Notes: generated by a model from the sequence alone, not told the origin. Positions 38,903-49,259 are shown, counted from the stretch's first letter. The stretch is DNA of 64,000 nt from an uncultured Burkholderiales bacterium (GCA_903830725.1 CAIKVH010000070.1:62001-126000); one strand, 5' to 3'. Numbers and translations are program-made.

Positions 38903-39967
38903 TTAATCTGAAGAAATGTTAGCCTGTTTAATTAAGGATTGATATCTTGCAAGTTGGGCTTTTAGCATAATAGCCAACTCTCCCGAATTAACCCCACGAG
39001 GTGTTAAACCTTGAGCAATCAGTTGGTCGATCACCGCTTTATCTTTTAATGCTTTATTTATTTCGTTGTCTAGAATTTTTATAGCATTTTTGGGCATGCC
39101 GCTTGGTGCCATTAAGGCGAACCAAGAGTTGAACTCAAAACCGCTTAGTCCTGATTCTGAAACAGTAGGGATATCTGCAAACTGGGGCAGACGGGTTGGA
39201 GTTGAGACAGCGATGATGCGCAATTTTCCGGCCTTGGCAAGCGCTGTGACTGTTGCCAGTCCTATGAAAGCTGCATCCACTTCAGAGGCCGCAACTGCAA
39301 CTGCTGCCTGTGTGGCGCCTTTATAGGGGACATGCATCATGGATATTTTTGCTTGGTTGGCAAAAAGCTCCATAGATATATGTTGTGGACTACCGTTTCC
39401 CCCCGAAGAAAATGTTAAGGGTGTAGCGTTGCGCTTAGCCTTAGCAATTAAATCAGCAGCATTTTTAATGCTTGATTCAAATGGAACAACCAAACCCCAT
39501 TCGACAGTTGCAACTAAAGAGACGGGATCAAAGTCTCGCAGAATATCCCAAGGCATTTTGGACTGTAAGTTAGGGAGAACAGTCATGATGCTGTCGTTAA
39601 ATCCTCCCAATGTATATCCATCGGGAGCTGATTTGGCTACGTGATCCGCGCCAATCAATCCAGCTGCGCCGGGTTGGTTGTCAATTGCAATCCCCATCCC
39701 TAGGCTCGTGGAAACTTTTTGCATAACGATTCGGGCAGCACTATCAACTGCGCTCCCAGCGGCAAGCGGTATGATGAGTTTGATTGGCTTATTGGGATAG
39801 TCTTTGGTTGAAATATCTTTTAGGGAAACATCTTTTGTTGAAACATCCTTGGCTGGCAAGTCTTTGAGATTGGAATCACTGGCCCCAATGGCATTTAGGC
39901 TCAAGCCTGTTACCGCGGCGCCAAGGGATCCTTGGATTAAGTTTCTTCTAGTGATTTTGTTTAGCAT
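38903..39967 (-). CDS. Bug/TctC-family substrate-binding protein with Tat-like signal
   Basis: MLNKITRRNLIQGSLGAAVTGLSLNAIGA... then YPNKPIKLIIPLAAGSAVDSAARIVMQKV. Confidence 0.92.
   Translation of the reverse strand: MLNKITRRNLIQGSLGAAVTGLSLNAIGASDSNLKDLPAKDVSTKDVSLKDISTKDYPNKPIKLIIPLAAGSAVDSAARIVMQKVSTSLGMGIAIDNQPGAAGLIGADHVAKSAPDGYTLGGFNDSIMTVLPNLQSKMPWDILRDFDPVSLVATVEWGLVVPFESSIKNAADLIAKAKRNATPLTFSSGGNGSPQHISMELFANQAKISMMHVPYKGATQAAVAVAASEVDAAFIGLATVTALAKAGKLRIIAVSTPTRLPQFADIPTVSESGLSGFEFNSWFALMAPSGMPKNAIKILDNEINKALKDKAVIDQLIAQGLTPRGVNSGELAIMLKAQLARYQSLIKQANISSD
39800..39862 (-). repeat. 15-bp imperfect tandem repeat encoding (KD[VI]S[TL])3
   Basis: Minus strand AAGGATGTTTCAACA AAAGATGTTTCCCTA AAAGATATTTCAACC AAAGAC. 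Confidence 0.85.
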
Positions 39968-40023
39968 AAACTTTGGAACCTGTATGAAATGATAAATCTA
40001 TTACTTAATGAGTTGAAATTAAA

Positions 40024-41076
40024 TCAAAATAATTTTGCGATCCCAAGTTTTTCAGAAACGGTTTCTAACTGTTTTTCAAGACCATCACTAATTGGAATAC
40101 CGTTATTTGCATAGTCAACGCACTTTAATGCACTTTGCTCGCCCGGTAACCAGATGCGCTCAACGCCTGGCATCTTTTTACTGGCTTTTAATTCTCCAAT
40201 TAACTGGTCCACTCGTACTTTGAATGCTTGGGGGTCTCCAAATGCAGCTGGATCGATAATGGCGATCGCTTGGCCTGTATTTGTGACGCTTGCATCATCA
40301 TGATTGAAATCTATTACAGCGCGTCCCATTGCCGCGTTGTTAAGTGTTCCAGCTAAAATTCCGACGATCAGGGACAGACCGTAGCCTTTGTAACCACCTA
40401 TGGGAAGTAGGAATCCCTCCTCACTGCGTTTGGGATCTAGCAGTGGCTGTCCGTTAAAGTCGATCATCCATCCTTCAGGCATCATCTCACCCTTTTGGGC
40501 CTTAGCTTTTACTTTTCCGTAGGCTGCCACTGTGGTTGCCATATCCAGAACAATCGGCGTTTCTTTATGCGTCGGAACCGCTACAGAAATGGGGTTTGTA
40601 GATAAGAGCATATCTAGTCCGCCCCAAGCGGGTAAGTGATTAGCATTGCCGACGGCAAAATACAAGCCAACCATATCGTGTTCCAATGCCATGCGGCTAT
40701 AAAGTGATGCTGGGCCCGCATGGTTACTTAAGCGGGAACCAACCCAAGCCATTCCAGATTGTTTGGCTTTCTTGATTGCGAGTTCGGTTGCGTACTTCAT
40801 AACGACGTGTCCCATGCCGTTATCACCATTCACTAAAGCAGTCGCAGCCCGCTCAGACTCGATTGTGATGCTAGGTTGGGTATTTACGCCACCTGCCAAA
40901 ATGCGTCTTGTGTACTGGGGTAAACGAATTACACCGTGACCATCAGAGCCTTGAAGATCAGCACTGGCCATATATTCGGCAACAGTTGCAGCGTGATCCT
41001 GGGGGAGTTTGAGTGCCAACATAGCAGACTGAATGTAGCTTTTTAAATGGGAATAAGAAACGCGTTTACTTGACAT
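40024..41076 (-). CDS. Malate/L-lactate/ureidoglycolate dehydrogenase family (Ldh2)
   Basis: ADLQGSDGHGVIRLPQYTRRILAGGVN, SNHAGPASLYSRMAL, GGYKGYGLSLIVGIL. Confidence 0.92.
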   Translation of the reverse strand: MSSKRVSYSHLKSYIQSAMLALKLPQDHAATVAEYMASADLQGSDGHGVIRLPQYTRRILAGGVNTQPSITIESERAATALVNGDNGMGHVVMKYATELAIKKAKQSGMAWVGSRLSNHAGPASLYSRMALEHDMVGLYFAVGNANHLPAWGGLDMLLSTNPISVAVPTHKETPIVLDMATTVAAYGKVKAKAQKGEMMPEGWMIDFNGQPLLDPKRSEEGFLLPIGGYKGYGLSLIVGILAGTLNNAAMGRAVIDFNHDDASVTNTGQAIAIIDPAAFGDPQAFKVRVDQLIGELKASKKMPGVERIWLPGEQSALKCVDYANNGIPISDGLEKQLETVSEKLGIAKLF

Positions 41077-41121
41077 TGTGTTTTTTAGTTTAAGCAGAGA
41101 TTAGTAAATGGGGTTTAGTCT

Positions 41122-41868
41122 TTAAACTAACTGTTGAGGAGTTTCTTGGCGCTCTTGCAAAGCGGCTTTGAGCGCAGTCACTGCGCAATCTGGACTAGAG
41201 AGAACAGGTGTTTTAAGAGGTAATATTGCTTTACTCACCGTAGGCTTTGCGGCTGCCATAGAGAACTGAGCTAACAAAATCACATCGCAATGGGGGAGTG
41301 ATGCAGCACCTTGAGCAATCAAGTCGTGGTGCACCTGTGGGTTGCCATTGGCTAGTTCCAGCATCGCATTGGGTACGAAAACCGTAAAAAGCTCAATTGC
41401 GATGTGTTGACTCATTGCCAAATCCTTTAATTCCGCTGACATTGAATCAATAGAGGGATTAAAAGTCGCGATTAGACCAATTTTGAGTGGATTTATTTTT
41501 GTAGCTAAATTTAATGCCTCTTGAAACATTGCCTCGTTAGGTTTCAGTGTAGGGACGCCGCTGACGTGTGCAACGGCTTCAATTGCAGTTCCAAATGCGG
41601 AGCATGTAAACAGTATTGCCTCACATCCGGCGCGAAGTGAGTATTGAGATAAGTCCATAAAGCGCTGGATCATGTCGTTACTCAGAAGACCTTCTTTAGC
41701 TAAATCTTGCGAGAGCGTATCGTCTAGGATATTTTGGCAATGTGCCTGCGGCCATAGCCTTTTAAACGCATCATTGATAGGAGATACAGCCAAGGGAGTT
41801 GCGTGGATAAGAGCAATACGAGGTGATGTCATTGAGATGTACGGATTTGAATTTGTGGTGTGCGCCAT
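41122..41868 (-). CDS. Asp/Glu/hydantoin racemase-fold protein
   Basis: ALIHATPLAVSPINDAF, LFTCSAFGTAIEAVA, IGLIATFNPSIDSM; second catalytic Cys position appears to read LLAQFSM. Confidence 0.75.
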   Translation of the reverse strand: MAHTTNSNPYISMTSPRIALIHATPLAVSPINDAFKRLWPQAHCQNILDDTLSQDLAKEGLLSNDMIQRFMDLSQYSLRAGCEAILFTCSAFGTAIEAVAHVSGVPTLKPNEAMFQEALNLATKINPLKIGLIATFNPSIDSMSAELKDLAMSQHIAIELFTVFVPNAMLELANGNPQVHHDLIAQGAASLPHCDVILLAQFSMAAAKPTVSKAILPLKTPVLSSPDCAVTALKAALQERQETPQQLV

Positions 41869-41957
41869 TTAAGTAAGGCGTAGTTTTACCTATTTAGAGT
41901 GACCTAAGCTGATGACTAATTGAAAAAGTGTCTACGGGAGCCAGATACTAACTTTGA

Positions 41958-42176
41958 TTAGATCTCACCCAAAATCTTAGGCACATTTTCCAATGGGTCT
42001 TTGGGCTTAATGATACTAATCAAAATGACGCCAGCGATCATACAAAGCCCACTAGCAACGATTCTCAAAATACTATCTGCTTTGATACTGGGAAACCGGG
42101 AATAGGTTTCCCAGAAGCCATAAAACATGTTTAAGGCTCCAAAAATCGTAAAAAAATAACCGAATGCTTTGATCAC
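41958..42176 (-). CDS. Small membrane protein, 72 aa
   Basis: Two TM-like segments. Confidence 0.5.
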   Translation of the reverse strand: MIKAFGYFFTIFGALNMFYGFWETYSRFPSIKADSILRIVASGLCMIAGVILISIIKPKDPLENVPKILGEI

Positions 42177-42300
42177 TAAAGGGGTCCCTCAATTGAGTCT
42201 TATTTTAGGGGAAGGATTGGTAAAGTTCAAGATCGAAAATACGGGGAATTCCTAGTTTTAAACCCTTCATTTGGCATGCGTCTATTGGCTTGTGGTCAGA

Positions 42301-42693
42301 TTAGGATTGATTTTTGAGATATTCCTTGTAGTCCCCCGAGTCGATTCTGGATAACCCCTGGACAGGATGGTTGTAAGTATAGGTGAGCACGGAAAATTCC
42401 TCATCATTTGGTTTTAATACTGTGACTTCTTGTCTTAAATAGTCCGATGATGTGGGCGAGTGCGGATCGTAGCCCTCGACTGCGTCAAGGCGCGTGAGTA
42501 TGAGATCGTCTACGGCAAATAATTCACCTGTCACCCAGTTTGCATTAGGATCAATAATAAGACCCGGGTAATAGTCTATATCGTAGAGCTGGCCTTTTAG
42601 TCGTGCTTCACACAAATACGAAGCGTCACCCATGTGGTGATGTAGTCGAAGTCCCCGGCGAAGCGTGCCATAAACAAATAAAATGCTTTGCAT
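42301..42693 (-). CDS. Gamma-glutamylcyclotransferase-like (AIG2/YtfP) protein
   Basis: LFVYGTLRRGLRLHHHM, VTGELFAVDD..L..LDAVEGYDP. Confidence 0.88.
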   Translation of the reverse strand: MQSILFVYGTLRRGLRLHHHMGDASYLCEARLKGQLYDIDYYPGLIIDPNANWVTGELFAVDDLILTRLDAVEGYDPHSPTSSDYLRQEVTVLKPNDEEFSVLTYTYNHPVQGLSRIDSGDYKEYLKNQS

Positions 42694-42851
42694 AGTTTCT
42701 AGATTAATTCATTTATCTGAATTTTTTATTAACTAAGAAGTTATGTCCTCATTTTCCTGAAAAAAATCACCTAATTAATCTGACATGATAGATTAGAATT
42801 TGATAATAATTGAATATCGAATTAATGTCACATTTTTAAGGAGTAAAAGCT

Positions 42852-43325
42852 ATGGGACTTAGATTTATGGAGCACCTCCTAATCCTGACGCATGATCCCG
42901 ATGCAACTCGCGACTGGTTTTGTGATAATCTTGGATTTAAAAGCGGACCCCATCCAGAGTTTGGATTTCCGGTGCACTGGTTGTATATAGGTGACCAAGA
43001 TGTGTTGCATATTGGGAAAGCCAATTTCTCTGACCACCAAAATACTTACCTTAAAACCCCTAGTGACAAGAGCGAGAGCGAGGGCGTTACTAGTCAAGGA
43101 TCTGGGCGCATTGACCATGTTTGCTTTAACTGCGACGGATTGCTTGAGTTTGTAGATCGCTTAACTCAAAGAGGGATCGAGTTTAGTGAGCGCAAGGCTC
43201 ATAATTCAAATTTATTTCAACTTTTTATGCGTGAGCCTATTAACGGCATTAAAGTTGAGCTTAATTTCTCTGCTGAGGAAGCTATCGCTGCAGGCAGGAT
43301 GCCAGCATACACGGACAAGGGTTAA
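42852..43325 (+). CDS. VOC/glyoxalase family protein
   Basis: HLLILTHDPDATRDWFCDNLGFK, RIDHVCFNC, GIKVELNF. Confidence 0.88.
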   Translation: MGLRFMEHLLILTHDPDATRDWFCDNLGFKSGPHPEFGFPVHWLYIGDQDVLHIGKANFSDHQNTYLKTPSDKSESEGVTSQGSGRIDHVCFNCDGLLEFVDRLTQRGIEFSERKAHNSNLFQLFMREPINGIKVELNFSAEEAIAAGRMPAYTDKG

Positions 43326-43419
43326 GATTAATCATATTCCTAGGTGAAACTTTTTGTTAAACTAGACTTGTTATAAAAAGTTTATCAACTATCCGTCATT
43401 TTTACTGAATACTTCCATC

Positions 43420-44304
43420 ATGACTAATCTACTTAGTGACAGAGCTCCCTATTCTGCAATCGTTGACCGTCCTCATTTTAAATTGCCCTCTGATGCGCGT
43501 TTATTGGTCTGGGTTATTGTGAATGTTGAGCACTGGAGCATTGAGCGCGCCATGCCTAGAACTGTATTAAGTCCACCCATGGGGCAACCCCTTCAACCCG
43601 ACTTGCCCAATTGGGCATGGCACGAGTACGGTATGCGCTCTGGATTTTGGAGGATATTTGACGCACTCAATCAACGCTCCATTGTTCCGACTATGGCAAC
43701 AAATGGGATCGTCTGTGAGTCTTATCCTAGAGTTGTTGAGGCTGCGCTTACCAAGCAATGGGAAATCATGGGACACGGGTTTGTGCAAGGACCGATGCAT
43801 AAAGTGCCTAATCAATCAGAGGCAATACAAAAAACCATGGAAACCATTAAATCCTTTTGTGGCAAGGCGCCAGTAGGTTGGGAGAGTCCTGGGTTAACGG
43901 AGGATGACAACACTTTGGACTGCCTCTCTGCCTCAGGAATCGAATACGTTGCTGATTGGGTTTTAGACGACCAACCGGTTTGGATCAACGCCCAACCCAA
44001 ACCCGTACTGTCTGTCCCTTATACGGTTGAGTTGAATGATATTCCTATGATGCTTTTGCAAAATAATCGTTCTGAGGAAATGCTTCTGAGGGGAATTGAT
44101 CAATTTGAACGTTTGTATGTTGAGGGAGCTACGATCCCCAGAGTCATGGCCATTAGTATTCATCCCTATGTGACCGGTGTTGCACATAGAATTGGTTATT
44201 TTGAAAAACTTCTTGACCATATCCAGTCCCGCCCGGGTGTGCTTATTCAAACGGGTGAGCAGATCTCTAATCTTTACAGATCACAGTTTGCCCCGCCAAT
44301 TTGA
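43420..44304 (+). CDS. Polysaccharide deacetylase family protein (PuuE-like)
   Basis: VNVEHWSIERAMPR, WHEYGMRSGFWRIFDAL, WEIMGHGFVQG, GWESPGLTEDDNT, ISIHPYVTGVAHRI. Confidence 0.83.
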   Translation: MTNLLSDRAPYSAIVDRPHFKLPSDARLLVWVIVNVEHWSIERAMPRTVLSPPMGQPLQPDLPNWAWHEYGMRSGFWRIFDALNQRSIVPTMATNGIVCESYPRVVEAALTKQWEIMGHGFVQGPMHKVPNQSEAIQKTMETIKSFCGKAPVGWESPGLTEDDNTLDCLSASGIEYVADWVLDDQPVWINAQPKPVLSVPYTVELNDIPMMLLQNNRSEEMLLRGIDQFERLYVEGATIPRVMAISIHPYVTGVAHRIGYFEKLLDHIQSRPGVLIQTGEQISNLYRSQFAPPI

Positions 44305-44329
44305 ATTACCGCGTGCGGTGTGCACGAGC

Positions 44330-45196
44330 TTATTTTGTAATTGCCCCGCCAAAAAGGCCAGTGGGTCGAATAAGCAAGATGAGCAGCATTACAGCAAACG
44401 GGGCCATGATAGCAAGTGGGGCATAAATCAACGAACCGAGCGATACTACTTGGCCGACTAACAAAGAGGAATAAAGAGTTCCCTTTATGCTACCGAGTCC
44501 TCCAATAATGACCACCATAAATACAAAGGCCAAGATCTCAAGCCCCATGTAGGGTTCAACCATGATGAGCGGGGCATATATGCCACCAGCTAGGGCAGAT
44601 AAAGCGCCAGCAATTACGAATGTAATTGTAAACAGTTGGGATGCATTAATTCCTAATCCTTCAACGTGCTCGGTATCTTCTAAGCTAGCGCGGATTGCCT
44701 TACCTATTATTGTTTTGTGTAAGAAAAGCCAGATACCGAGATACACACCTGCGGCAATGAGAATGACCAGGAGTCTATAAAGGGGGATCTCCGTTCCCAT
44801 TAAATTGAACTGCTCGCCTAGGGGCATTTGGACGGGGCGAGGGACAAGTCCCCAAAAGCTCTTGATCAGTCCAATTCCTGCGAGCAAGATGCCAAATGAG
44901 GTGATCATACTAAAAGTTATTTCTCGCTCATAAATTTTCCGAAAAATAAGTCTCTCTACGAGCCAAGCAAAGAGCGCTCCTACTAATGTACCTACCAAAA
45001 TACCAATCCAAAGATTTTGAGTGAGCAGGCTCACCGTGTATGCAAAGTAAGCTCCCAGGGAGTAATAAAGAAACTGATCTAAACTTATGACTCGCATGAT
45101 TCCAAAACAAAGCGAGAGTCCTACGGAGATGAGAAAGTAAATGCTAGACAGACTGACCCCGAAGACGATTCCAGAAATTAAGAGTTGTAGAGTCAT
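44330..45196 (-). CDS. livH: Branched-chain amino acid ABC permease (LivH-like)
   Basis: 288 aa LivH-type permease; part of a five-gene Liv operon. Confidence 0.92.
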   Translation of the reverse strand: MTLQLLISGIVFGVSLSSIYFLISVGLSLCFGIMRVISLDQFLYYSLGAYFAYTVSLLTQNLWIGILVGTLVGALFAWLVERLIFRKIYEREITFSMITSFGILLAGIGLIKSFWGLVPRPVQMPLGEQFNLMGTEIPLYRLLVILIAAGVYLGIWLFLHKTIIGKAIRASLEDTEHVEGLGINASQLFTITFVIAGALSALAGGIYAPLIMVEPYMGLEILAFVFMVVIIGGLGSIKGTLYSSLLVGQVVSLGSLIYAPLAIMAPFAVMLLILLIRPTGLFGGAITK

Positions 45197-45239
45197 ATTT
45201 ATTTACTGAGACAATGGACTGAATTGGTATTCTTGATAT

Positions 45240-46250
45240 TCAACGATTTTCGATCGATTTGGAGAAACTGAAAACTTTTTTGAGTCTAATTGCTAAAGCT
45301 TGACCCCAGGCTTCAAATGTTCCGTACAAACCAACTGAGTTGGTCATCATGACAAGCACAAGGATGAGGCCCACGAGCAACTCCCAGTTACCAATAAATT
45401 TGCTTGCAACATCTCTCAGACCTGTATAGGCTATGGTTCCCACCAAGGGACCCCAAATTGAGCCAACACCACCCAGAATGGTCACTACGACAGGATCTGC
45501 AGCGCGAGCAGCACTGGTCATCTCTGGACTGACAAACCCAGAGTAAATTGCATAAAGCGTGCCCGCTAGCGCTGTAGTTGTATTTGCTATAACAAATGCA
45601 AGCAATCTGATTTTGAAGTTGTCATAGCCAATAAATTGAAGTTTGGTCTCATTAATCTTTGTAGCTAAACAACAGGCTCCGAAAAGTGTATCGTCAATAT
45701 ATTTGTAAAGCCCCCAAACCAAGATACCAAGAACTAAGGTGAAGTTAAAAAATTCAGCGGGGCGAGTGAGATTAAAAACGGGTGTGACATCAATATTTGT
45801 TAAAAACCAAAGCCCGTTGTCTCCTTTGGTGATATTTGCAAGAACTTTTTGTAAGATAAAGAAAATGATCACAGCTAAGGCTAAGTTAACCAAAGCAAAA
45901 TAATCGCTTCGAAGTCTTACAAAAAGTAATCCAATGATTCCTGAGAATATAAGTCCCGCTAAAACTCCGATCAAAATACCGACATAGGGATTCGTACCGA
46001 AATAAGATAAATAGAATGCCGTACCGTAAGCGCCAATGGCAAGATATGCAGGCTGACCAAAAGATATAAAACCCACTCTGCCTAACAAAAAGCTACATCC
46101 AATCGTATAGATTGAGAATATCAAAATCTCGTTCATAAAAGGAAGAGGGGTGAACCGCGAAGCGACCCAAAGCCCCCCAAAAACAATTAATATAGTTCGC
46201 CACCAACGAAGAGAATGCATCATCATTTTTAAATCAGAGATAATTTTCAC
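45240..46250 (-). CDS. livM: Branched-chain amino acid ABC permease (LivM-like)
   Basis: GRVGFISFGQPAYLAIGAYGTA, ILGGVGSIWGPLVGT. Confidence 0.92.
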   Translation of the reverse strand: MKIISDLKMMMHSLRWWRTILIVFGGLWVASRFTPLPFMNEILIFSIYTIGCSFLLGRVGFISFGQPAYLAIGAYGTAFYLSYFGTNPYVGILIGVLAGLIFSGIIGLLFVRLRSDYFALVNLALAVIIFFILQKVLANITKGDNGLWFLTNIDVTPVFNLTRPAEFFNFTLVLGILVWGLYKYIDDTLFGACCLATKINETKLQFIGYDNFKIRLLAFVIANTTTALAGTLYAIYSGFVSPEMTSAARAADPVVVTILGGVGSIWGPLVGTIAYTGLRDVASKFIGNWELLVGLILVLVMMTNSVGLYGTFEAWGQALAIRLKKVFSFSKSIENR

Positions 46251-46926
46251 ATTGAGCGGTAGTTAACTTGTCGCCGCTTAGCTCCGCAACCAGTCGTCCC
46301 TCCTTGATCGCATAGACTCTATCCGCTATTGAGCACACAAGGGGAAGGTTTTGCTCGACAATCAAGACTGAGGCACTTTTGCTCAGTTCGGTGAAGACAT
46401 GCTTGAGGTGTTGAACGATCATGGGTGAGAGGCCCTCAGTTGGTTCATCAATCAAAATGACCTGAGGGCTTCCAAGGATGGCTCTGCCAATCATCAGCAT
46501 TTGCCGCTCTCCACCACTTAAATGGCCGGCCTGTCGATCCATGAGTATTTTTAGTTTTGGGAAAAAGTTAATGACCTTGTCCCAATCGTAATCTCCGCTT
46601 GCGTAGCTGCCCAACTCTAAATTTTCACGAACGGTTAGTTCTGAAAAAACACGTTTATCTTGGGGGACATATTTAACGCCCATGCGTGCTATGGCATAGG
46701 GCTTTTGACCCGTTAAGGATTGGCCAAGCCCAACAACTGATCCGCTATCGACTTTTAGAAATCCGACAATACTTTTTAGAAGCGTTGATTTACCGGCCCC
46801 GTTTCGCCCCACACAAGCAACGATCTCCTTCGAGTGCAGCTTCATATTAATATCAAAAAGCACATGAGCCTGAGCACGGGAGACATTTAAATTCGTAACT
46901 TCAAGAGTTGTCTGAGAATCTGTCAT
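46234..46926 (-). CDS. livF: Branched-chain amino acid ABC ATPase (LivF-like)
   Basis: GRNGAGKSTLLKSI, LSGGERQMLMIGRAILGSPQVILIDEPTEGLSP. Confidence 0.94.
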   Translation of the reverse strand: MTDSQTTLEVTNLNVSRAQAHVLFDINMKLHSKEIVACVGRNGAGKSTLLKSIVGFLKVDSGSVVGLGQSLTGQKPYAIARMGVKYVPQDKRVFSELTVRENLELGSYASGDYDWDKVINFFPKLKILMDRQAGHLSGGERQMLMIGRAILGSPQVILIDEPTEGLSPMIVQHLKHVFTELSKSASVLIVEQNLPLVCSIADRVYAIKEGRLVAELSGDKLTTAQCENYL

Positions 46927-47046
46927 GGAGTTTGAGTCTTTGAACTTGAAGGGCGATTAATTAGGGTGGGTTAATGTGTTGGAGATTATTGATAACACTT
47001 GAGGTAATTGGACTGTGTGAGAGATTGCTTATGGGTAGTGAGTTCG

Positions 47047-47835
47047 CTAAACCGCAGCGTTTTCACTGATTGAGTCATCGATTTGCCAATAACTTCTCCT
47101 CACCTCAGGGTGTTGCATGCACTCCTCATAGCCTCCTTCCGCAATGATGCGACCCTCATGCATGACCACTAGCCGCTGAGCAAAGTCTTGGATATGAGAG
47201 ATTTTGTGTTCGACTATCAAAATTGTTTGCTTTCCAAATTGTTTGCGGAGTACATTCAGGACCCCCTTGATCTCTGTTTCAGCGAGGCCAGCCAATGGCT
47301 CATCGAGCAGCAAGACGAGGGGGTTTGCAGTTATGGCCATTGCAATTTCAAGTCTTCTTTTCTCGCCAAGACTTAAGCTCTGAACATTTCGATTTTGGAT
47401 CTCCGTTAGATCAAATGTTTCAAGCGCTTCCATAACGGCTGGCGTATTGCGAAGACTTCGTGTTTTTGTGGTGAAGAGCGACCACAAAGAGCCAGTATGA
47501 ACAGATCTGTAATAAGCCAACACCAGGTTATCAATGACGGTTAACGTATCAAAGGTCGAGGTTAGTTGGAAGGAGCGGGTAATACCCTTTGCAACCCGCT
47601 CAGCCGGTGTATGGTTAGTTATATCTTTGTCTTTGAAGTGGATTGACCCTTCTGAGGGCGCAAATAAACCAGTTAGAAGATTAAAGAAAGTGGTTTTACC
47701 GGCTCCGTTAGAACCCAATATTGCAACGACCTCATGCTCTTTTAAAGCGAAGTTGACTTGATCAACAGCCGTCATAGCGCCAAAGCGTTTGGTAACACCT
47801 TTGGCTTCTAATATAGTTGAGGTAGTGCTTTTCAC
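47047..47835 (-). CDS. livG: Branched-chain amino acid ABC ATPase (LivG-like)
   Basis: GSNGAGKTTFFNLLTGLFAPSEG, LSLGEKRRLEIAMAITANPLVLLLDEPLAGL. Confidence 0.94.
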   Translation of the reverse strand: MKSTTSTILEAKGVTKRFGAMTAVDQVNFALKEHEVVAILGSNGAGKTTFFNLLTGLFAPSEGSIHFKDKDITNHTPAERVAKGITRSFQLTSTFDTLTVIDNLVLAYYRSVHTGSLWSLFTTKTRSLRNTPAVMEALETFDLTEIQNRNVQSLSLGEKRRLEIAMAITANPLVLLLDEPLAGLAETEIKGVLNVLRKQFGKQTILIVEHKISHIQDFAQRLVVMHEGRIIAEGGYEECMQHPEVRRSYWQIDDSISENAAV

Positions 47836-47867
47836 GGATTTTATAAAGAATACTCAGATTATTATTT

Positions 47868-49100
47868 CTAATACCCTAGTGATTTGAGATTAGGCATCAC
47901 TTCTTCGCCTCCCAAGCCGTTTATAACGTTGAAGAGGTCCCACTCATTTTTGCGGTCTTTAGCGCCTTTGCCTTTAACTAGGAAGGCTGCATATTTGTAC
48001 TCTGCGGCATGGTCTTCACGCCAATGCGCAGGTCCTTTTAACGTGTTGAATTTTCCGTCCTGAGCGCGCATGACAGCGGCAACCTTTAGTGGGTCAAATG
48101 ATTTAGCCTCCTCAAACCCCCTTAGCATTTCTGAATAGCCAATATACGCAACGGCTGCGTACGCGTCTGGTGGATGGCCGTATTTGGCTCTGTATTTGTC
48201 AGCAAAATCTTTAGATGATTTGGCGACATCTTTATCAGCAAAATTGGATAAGTCGTAATAATAGTAATGCATTGCATATACATTTTCTAGTGCCTCAGGG
48301 GGAAGACCCTTTGCAACGACATTCGTAATGAATGCGTTAAATACAGTGGTTTCTTTGTTGAGGCCCATTTGTTGGACTTGTTTTAGTAGGGCAACCGCGT
48401 CTGCTGCAAATTGTGCAGCGATGAAAACATCAGGTTTTGCTGCGCGAACTTTTTGAAGTACGGTTGTAAAGTCTGCGGTTCCAAGCGAGACCTCATCGTA
48501 TCCAACGATTTCTGCACCGTACTGTTTGGCTGCGGCGTAAACACCGTCTCTTATATCCCAGCCAAAACTATCAGCCCTCGCAAGGAAGAAAATCTTTTTC
48601 TTACCCAATGTTTTTACAGCCGAGTAACCTGCCATCCAACCCACTGTCCAAGGACTATAAGCTGTCGCAAATGTTGTGTCCGAGAGTTTGCCTTTTTGAA
48701 ATGCCTCTTTGGACATAACGCAAACCGGGTAGTAGGGTAGGGGATCCTTCCCGACAAGCGCGTTTATGGCGTAAGCCAAAGGTGCAAAGGTTTGCCCGCC
48801 AAGTCCTTTAACTCCTTCGTCTCTCATGTAGCGGTAGCGGCGAACTCCCACATCTTGCTTAGCTTCGTCGTCTTCTACGATCCCTTCAACCTCTACTTTG
48901 CCGCCAGGCATGTTGAGGCCGCCTCGTTTATTGACATCATCAATAGCGAGTAAAGCCCCTTCTTTTTGCGTCTCAGCTACAGCGGCAAACGTGCCCGTCA
49001 GGGGTAGCAAGATACCGACTTTTATTTTGTCTGCCGCTTGGGCCGTGATGCTTAAAGCGCAAGTGGCTATTAAGAGGGATGTGATGAGCACTTTTTTCAT
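47868..49100 (-). CDS. Branched-chain amino acid ABC substrate-binding protein (LivJ/K-like)
   Basis: Start ATG 49100 (MKKVLITSLLIATCALSITAQAADKIKVGILLPLTGTFA); Peripla_BP_6-type. Confidence 0.93.
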   Translation of the reverse strand: MKKVLITSLLIATCALSITAQAADKIKVGILLPLTGTFAAVAETQKEGALLAIDDVNKRGGLNMPGGKVEVEGIVEDDEAKQDVGVRRYRYMRDEGVKGLGGQTFAPLAYAINALVGKDPLPYYPVCVMSKEAFQKGKLSDTTFATAYSPWTVGWMAGYSAVKTLGKKKIFFLARADSFGWDIRDGVYAAAKQYGAEIVGYDEVSLGTADFTTVLQKVRAAKPDVFIAAQFAADAVALLKQVQQMGLNKETTVFNAFITNVVAKGLPPEALENVYAMHYYYYDLSNFADKDVAKSSKDFADKYRAKYGHPPDAYAAVAYIGYSEMLRGFEEAKSFDPLKVAAVMRAQDGKFNTLKGPAHWREDHAAEYKYAAFLVKGKGAKDRKNEWDLFNVINGLGGEEVMPNLKSLGY

Positions 49101-49259
49101 TGCGTTAACTCCAAAGTAGTGAAGGGGCAAGTAACATTGTGGGACACTGCACATTTAAAAGCATTGACTTCAAAATCCAAGGCAAATTGCTGCAATTCCA
49201 TCAATTTAATTTTGGATCATAAATGAGTATAGGTAACTTGCGTCTACGTATATTCCTTA

